Positions 23,003-25,870 of a stretch of 25,870 bases of DNA are shown piece by piece (positions within the stretch are counted from its first letter, which is position 1; every line of letters begins with the position of its first letter). The notes under the pieces are model-generated. The model was not told the DNA's origin. It saw nothing but the letters and a program-made list of their open reading frames with translations, and ran no database searches. The translations under genes were made by a program, and so were the position numbers. The DNA is taken from IMG/VR virus record IMGVR_UViG_3300037847_005481, positions 5,087-30,956 of that record; one strand, 5' to 3'. The DNA comes from a virus.

Positions 23003-24718
23003 ATGAGTATAGTAGTAGATACTTCCAATTGGGAAGTAGGAAAGGATTATCCTGAGTGGATGAATGAAATATCATTAGCAACTATTTCTAAAGGATATTT
23101 ACTTCCAGATGAAAATCCTAAAAAAGCTTACCGAAGAGTAGCTGATAGAATAGCAAAAAGATTAGATCGTCCTGATTTAGCAAATAAATTTTTCCGTTAT
23201 ATGTGGAAAGGATGGTTGAATTTAGCCTCACCTGTATTATCGAACACCGGAACCGACCGAGGATTACCGATCTCATGTTTTGGAATTGATACGCCCGATT
23301 CAATTCGAGGTATTGGATTAACCAATGCTGAACTTATGAGACTTACCTCCCTCGGCGGTGGTGTCGGTATAGGATTAAGTAGAATTAGAGGTAGAGGAGA
23401 AAAAATAGGCTTAGGAGATATGGGGCAGTCGGAAGGAGTAGTACCTTGGGCTAAAATTTATGATTCTACTATAATAGCTACTAATCAAGGAGCAGTTAGA
23501 AGAGGAGCTGCATCAGTAAATTTAGATATCAATCATCCAGATATAGAAGAATATTTACAAATTAGAAGACCAAAAGGTGATCCTAATAGACAGTGTCTAA
23601 ATTTACATCAATGCGTAGTAGTTGATGATAGCTTTATGCAAAAATTAGAACGTAGAGACCCGGAAGCTATTTCATTATGGGTGGAAATACTAAAATCTAG
23701 AGTAGAAACTGGTGAACCTTATATAATGTTTAAAGATAACGTTAATAATGATAATCCTCCTGCATATGTAAGAAATAATTTAGATGTAACTATGACTAAT
23801 ATATGTTCGGAAATTACTTTATTTACTGACGAAGAACATTCTTTTATATGCTGTTTATCATCAGTTAATTTAACTAAATGGCATGAATGGAAAAATACTG
23901 ATTTAGTAGAAACAGCTATTTACTTCTTAGATGGAGTTTTAGAAGAATTTTTAGCTAAGACTTCTGGTAGAGATTCTCTAGTAAGGGCTCATAGAAGTGC
24001 TAAAAAAGGAAGAGCTATAGGTTTAGGAGTATTAGGATGGCATACTTTTCTACAAAACGAAAGGATTCCTTTTACTTCGGTAGCAGCTACGTCTTATACT
24101 CATCAAATCTTTTCACAAATTAAAAACCAAGCAGAAGCAGCTTCAAGAAAACTAGCAGACGAATACGGAGAACCAGTTTGGTGTAGAGGTACAGGTATGA
24201 GAAATAGCCATTTATTAGCAGTAGCTCCTACAGTTTCTAATAGTACTATATCAGGAGGAGTATCAGCCGGTATAGAACCAGTACCTGCTAATGTATATAC
24301 TTTTAATTCAGCAAAAGGAACTTTTATAAGAAAAAATCCTGCATTAGAATCATATTTAGAAGAAAGAGGTCATAATACTGAAGAAGTATGGGATGCTATT
24401 ATGAAAGATAGAGGTTCCGTAGCAAATTTACCTGAAGATATTATGCCTTTAGATGATAAGCAAATATTTTTAACTTTTGCAGAAATAAATCAATTAGCTT
24501 TAGTTGAACAAGCTTCAGTTAGACAAAAGTATATCGATCAAACTCAATCTTTAAATTTAGCTTTTGATCCAACCGATTCACCAAAATTTATTAATCTAGT
24601 ACATCAAACAGCATGGAAACTTGGAATTAAAACTCTTTATTATTTACGAACTGATTCTGTAATTAATGGTGATATTGGTTCAAGAACTTCAGAAGATTGT
24701 TTAAGCTGTGATGGATAA
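23003..24718 (+). CDS. nrdA: class I ribonucleotide reductase large (catalytic) subunit, compact, no ATP cone
   Basis: A 571-residue protein that reduces ribonucleotides to deoxyribonucleotides. All catalytic elements are present: C92 in 'LPISCFGID' (first redox Cys), N266-x-C268-x-E270 in 'MTNICSEITL' (radical Cys triad), C283 in 'FICCLSSVNL' (second redox Cys), the radical-transfer pair Y546-Y547 in 'TLYYLRTDS', and C-terminal C566-x-x-C569. E. coli NrdA has 761 residues. This one lacks the N-terminal ATP cone of about 90-100 residues, so allosteric on/off control by ATP/dATP is probably missing, and it is shorter elsewhere too. It is coupled to nrdB upstream. The thioredoxin at 25324 can supply electrons to the C-terminal Cys pair. 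Codons over 23230-23370 are unusually C-rich. Confidence 0.95.
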   Translation: MSIVVDTSNWEVGKDYPEWMNEISLATISKGYLLPDENPKKAYRRVADRIAKRLDRPDLANKFFRYMWKGWLNLASPVLSNTGTDRGLPISCFGIDTPDSIRGIGLTNAELMRLTSLGGGVGIGLSRIRGRGEKIGLGDMGQSEGVVPWAKIYDSTIIATNQGAVRRGAASVNLDINHPDIEEYLQIRRPKGDPNRQCLNLHQCVVVDDSFMQKLERRDPEAISLWVEILKSRVETGEPYIMFKDNVNNDNPPAYVRNNLDVTMTNICSEITLFTDEEHSFICCLSSVNLTKWHEWKNTDLVETAIYFLDGVLEEFLAKTSGRDSLVRAHRSAKKGRAIGLGVLGWHTFLQNERIPFTSVAATSYTHQIFSQIKNQAEAASRKLADEYGEPVWCRGTGMRNSHLLAVAPTVSNSTISGGVSAGIEPVPANVYTFNSAKGTFIRKNPALESYLEERGHNTEEVWDAIMKDRGSVANLPEDIMPLDDKQIFLTFAEINQLALVEQASVRQKYIDQTQSLNLAFDPTDSPKFINLVHQTAWKLGIKTLYYLRTDSVINGDIGSRTSEDCLSCDG

Positions 24719-24728
24719 AACTTAAATT

Positions 24729-25142
24729 ATGTTAGAAAATATACTGCTTTTATTTCCTCTTATTATTTTAGGAGGAATAATTTACTATTATAACAGAAAA
24801 ATTAAATTATTAAAAAAGAGTTTTGAGGTTGAAAGAGAACTTATAAAAATAGATACTAAAAAAAGATCAGGAGCAGTACAATGGGGTAAGACTATAGAAC
24901 ATTTCGTTCCTTTTATAGAAAACTTTCCAGTTCCGGCTGAAGATTGTACTTTTTTAGGTATGCCTATCGATTATGTAGCTTTTTGCGATACTAGAAGTAA
25001 AACTAAATGTTCTATACATTTTGTAGAAGTTAAAAGCGGCTCTTCATTTTTAATGTCTAAACAAAAAAATATTAAAAAGGCTATACAAGAAGGAAGAGTA
25101 TTTTGGCATGAAGTTTCAGTAGGAGGTAATAATATTGAATAG
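24729..25142 (+). CDS. membrane-anchored endonuclease related to Holliday junction resolvases (PF10107-type)
   Basis: A 137-residue protein. Residues 4-21 form one hydrophobic helix ('NILLLFPLIILGGIIYYY'), followed by a basic stretch, so it should be anchored in the membrane with the nuclease domain in the cytoplasm. The domain has the pattern of the 'endonuclease related to archaeal Holliday junction resolvase' family: G53-K-x-x-E57-H58, P61-F62, 'FLGMPIDYVAF' with D81, 'HFVEVKSG' with E100-x-K102, and Q112 with a following helix. D81, E100 and K102 fit a PD-(D/E)xK active site. The biochemical activity of this family is not well established as far as I know. It lies 10 bases after nrdA in the same operon. 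A role in DNA processing at the membrane is inference. Confidence 0.8.
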   Translation: MLENILLLFPLIILGGIIYYYNRKIKLLKKSFEVERELIKIDTKKRSGAVQWGKTIEHFVPFIENFPVPAEDCTFLGMPIDYVAFCDTRSKTKCSIHFVEVKSGSSFLMSKQKNIKKAIQEGRVFWHEVSVGGNNIE

Positions 25143-25172
25143 TTGGTTTTTACCTTATTTTTTCTTATATTA
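25143..25172 (+). promoter_or_regulatory. Bacteroidota-type promoter for the 41-aa gene and thioredoxin (TTGG-N19-TATATTA)
   Basis: TTGG at 25143-25146 starts directly after the TAG of the endonuclease gene, and TATATTA lies at 25166-25172 with a 19-base spacer. The ATG at 25196 is 23 bases downstream. This is the third copy of the same arrangement, behind a TAG stop, in the replication/metabolism half of the window. Confidence 0.72.
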
Positions 25173-25195
25173 TTATATAATACTAAATTAAATAT

Positions 25196-25321
25196 ATGTC
25201 AAAAAATACTGCAAAGCAAATTTATAATCAAACAGTAGAATGGTTAAAAGTAAGAGGAATTGATATTAAAAAAAGAGGAACTAAAAGAAGCAAATTCAAT
25301 AAATTTAAAAAAAATAAATAG
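25196..25321 (+). CDS. small basic protein (41 aa), function unknown
   Basis: A short open frame of 41 codons: 'MSKNTAKQIYNQTVEWLKVR', then 'GIDIKKRGTKRSKFNKFKKN', K, stop. About a third of the residues are Lys or Arg with almost no acidic residues, giving a short helix followed by a basic tail. Support for it being real: it is the first gene behind a well-matched promoter, it has the usual A/T-only leader, and its TAG is two bases before the thioredoxin ATG, leaving no other use for this stretch. I recognise no family. The charge suggests nucleic-acid or ribosome contact (small basic phage proteins include host-takeover factors), but this is speculation. Confidence 0.65.
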   Translation: MSKNTAKQIYNQTVEWLKVRGIDIKKRGTKRSKFNKFKKNK

Positions 25322-25323
25322 AA

Positions 25324-25584
25324 ATGATTAAAGTAATAAAATTTTATGCTGATTGGTGTGGACCTTGTAAATTATATGCTAAAATTTTTGATAAAGTAAC
25401 TCAAGAATTAGGTAGTAAAATAGAAGTTCATAATATTAATGTTGAGGAAGATACAACAGGATTAGCTGCTGAATATAAAGTTACTAATATTCCTTACACA
25501 GTAGTCGTAAATGCTGATAGTACTAAAAGTGAAGTAGGATTGATGGATGAAAAGACTTTAAAAAAATTTATATTAGGTGAATAA
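25324..25584 (+). CDS. thioredoxin-like protein
   Basis: An 86-residue redox protein with the classical active site W11-C12-G13-P14-C15-K16 after the first strand 'VIKFYAD', and the cis-proline P57 in 'TNIPYTVVV'. It is shorter than E. coli thioredoxin (108 aa), as is common in phages, lacking N-terminal elements. In the cytoplasm it would reduce disulfides, most probably the C-terminal Cys pair of the NrdA encoded 600 bases upstream; T4 nrdC plays this part. It is coupled to the 41-aa gene (two-base gap), and the next gene's GTG overlaps its end. Confidence in the fold is high; the RNR link is inference from context. Confidence 0.93.
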   Translation: MIKVIKFYADWCGPCKLYAKIFDKVTQELGSKIEVHNINVEEDTTGLAAEYKVTNIPYTVVVNADSTKSEVGLMDEKTLKKFILGE

Positions 25585-25870
25585 AAGTATATTTATAGCA
25601 TTTATATTATTTTTTTTAGCTCAAACTATGATTTGGTACCAGACTAACTCACAGTTTTTAAGTAACTGGGCTAAAGAAAGACCGTTGCTGATTGCCTGTA
25701 TGGGTATTCCTATTAGCTACATATTAATATATGCTACTAAATATGTAGTTGCAGGCTTTGATGGATTATTATGGCCAGGTAGACTAATAGGATTTTCTTC
25801 TGGAATGTTAATTATGGCATTATGTACTTATTTGCATTTAGGAGAAGGTATTACGTTAAAAACAGGAGTA
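25577..25870 (+). CDS. small multi-pass membrane protein, incomplete at window end
   Basis: The frame is open from a TAG at 25574-25576 to the window end, with a GTG at 25577 overlapping the last codons of the thioredoxin gene. From the GTG, 98 codons are visible and give three hydrophobic segments: 'SIFIAFILFFLAQTMIWY', 'LLIACMGIPISYILIYAT' and 'IGFSSGMLIMALCTYL', with the conserved-looking 'FDGLLWPGRLIGF' between the second and third and 'LGEGITLKTG' at the end. Starting at the ATG at 25628 would delete the first membrane helix, so I prefer the GTG; translation would be coupled to thioredoxin. I recall similar proteins in many environmental T4-like phages, without known function. Confidence 0.7.
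   Translation, partial: MNKSIFIAFILFFLAQTMIWYQTNSQFLSNWAKERPLLIACMGIPISYILIYATKYVVAGFDGLLWPGRLIGFSSGMLIMALCTYLHLGEGITLKTGV

Noticed and set aside
25590-25597. TATTTATA copy near the end of the window
   Set aside because: It lies within the coding sequence of the membrane protein if the GTG start at 25577 is right, so it is probably incidental.
1-25870. tRNA genes, CRISPR arrays, insertion sequences, integrase or attachment sites
   Set aside because: I looked for cloverleaf-type sequences, regularly spaced repeats, transposase motifs and long terminal repeats by eye and found none. A tRNAscan or repeat-finder run could still reveal weak cases.

Overview
The window is a continuous piece of a large, strongly AT-rich, T4-related contractile-tailed phage (myovirus) genome. 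Every gene I can support lies on the + strand. The structural proteins (sheath, tube, gp26-like protein, gp53/LysM) and replication proteins (gp32, UvsX, RNase H-type 5'-3' exonuclease, gp41 helicase, NrdA/NrdB) have T4 counterparts but are divergent, so this is a 'far-T4' lineage. Three things point to a Bacteroidota host: most start codons have an A/T-rich leader with no Shine-Dalgarno sequence; four intergenic promoters share a TTG-type -33 box, exactly 19 bases, then a TATATT -7 box, which fits the Bacteroidota TTTG/TAnnTTTG consensus; and a family-A-type DNA polymerase stands in the replication region, as reported for the Rhodothermus phage RM378. A marine flavobacterial phage is my best guess, but the host is inference.

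Layout. 1-4300: small coiled-coil protein, tail sheath, tail tube, and a gp26-like tail-assembly protein whose second half lies in the +1 frame without a start codon, which predicts a programmed +1 frameshift. 4332-7376: tape measure protein (1014 aa, predicting a tail of roughly 150 nm). 7432-15754: tail-tip and baseplate block, with a small unknown protein, a large tube-initiator-like protein, a LysM/gp53 wedge protein, two hub-like proteins (the second ending in an M15-type peptidoglycan peptidase domain) and a Gly/Ser-tailed structural protein. 15800-21916: replication and recombination block, with a divergent family A polymerase, an unknown protein, gp32, UvsX, 5'-3' exonuclease and replicative helicase, closed by a strong terminator. 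22008-25870: nucleotide metabolism block, with NrdB, NrdA, a membrane-anchored Holliday-resolvase-related endonuclease, a 41-aa basic protein, thioredoxin (probable RNR reductant) and a membrane protein cut by the window end.

Two promoter classes are visible. TTGG-N19-TATATTA-type elements precede the gp26-like gene, the polymerase, gp32 and the 41-aa gene, the last three starting directly after the stop codon of the preceding gene. A second element, TATTTATA(ATAA), sits just upstream of most structural genes and is a candidate late promoter. Four hairpin terminators or terminator-like hairpins separate the transcription units. No tRNA, rRNA, CRISPR array, IS element or integrase was seen.
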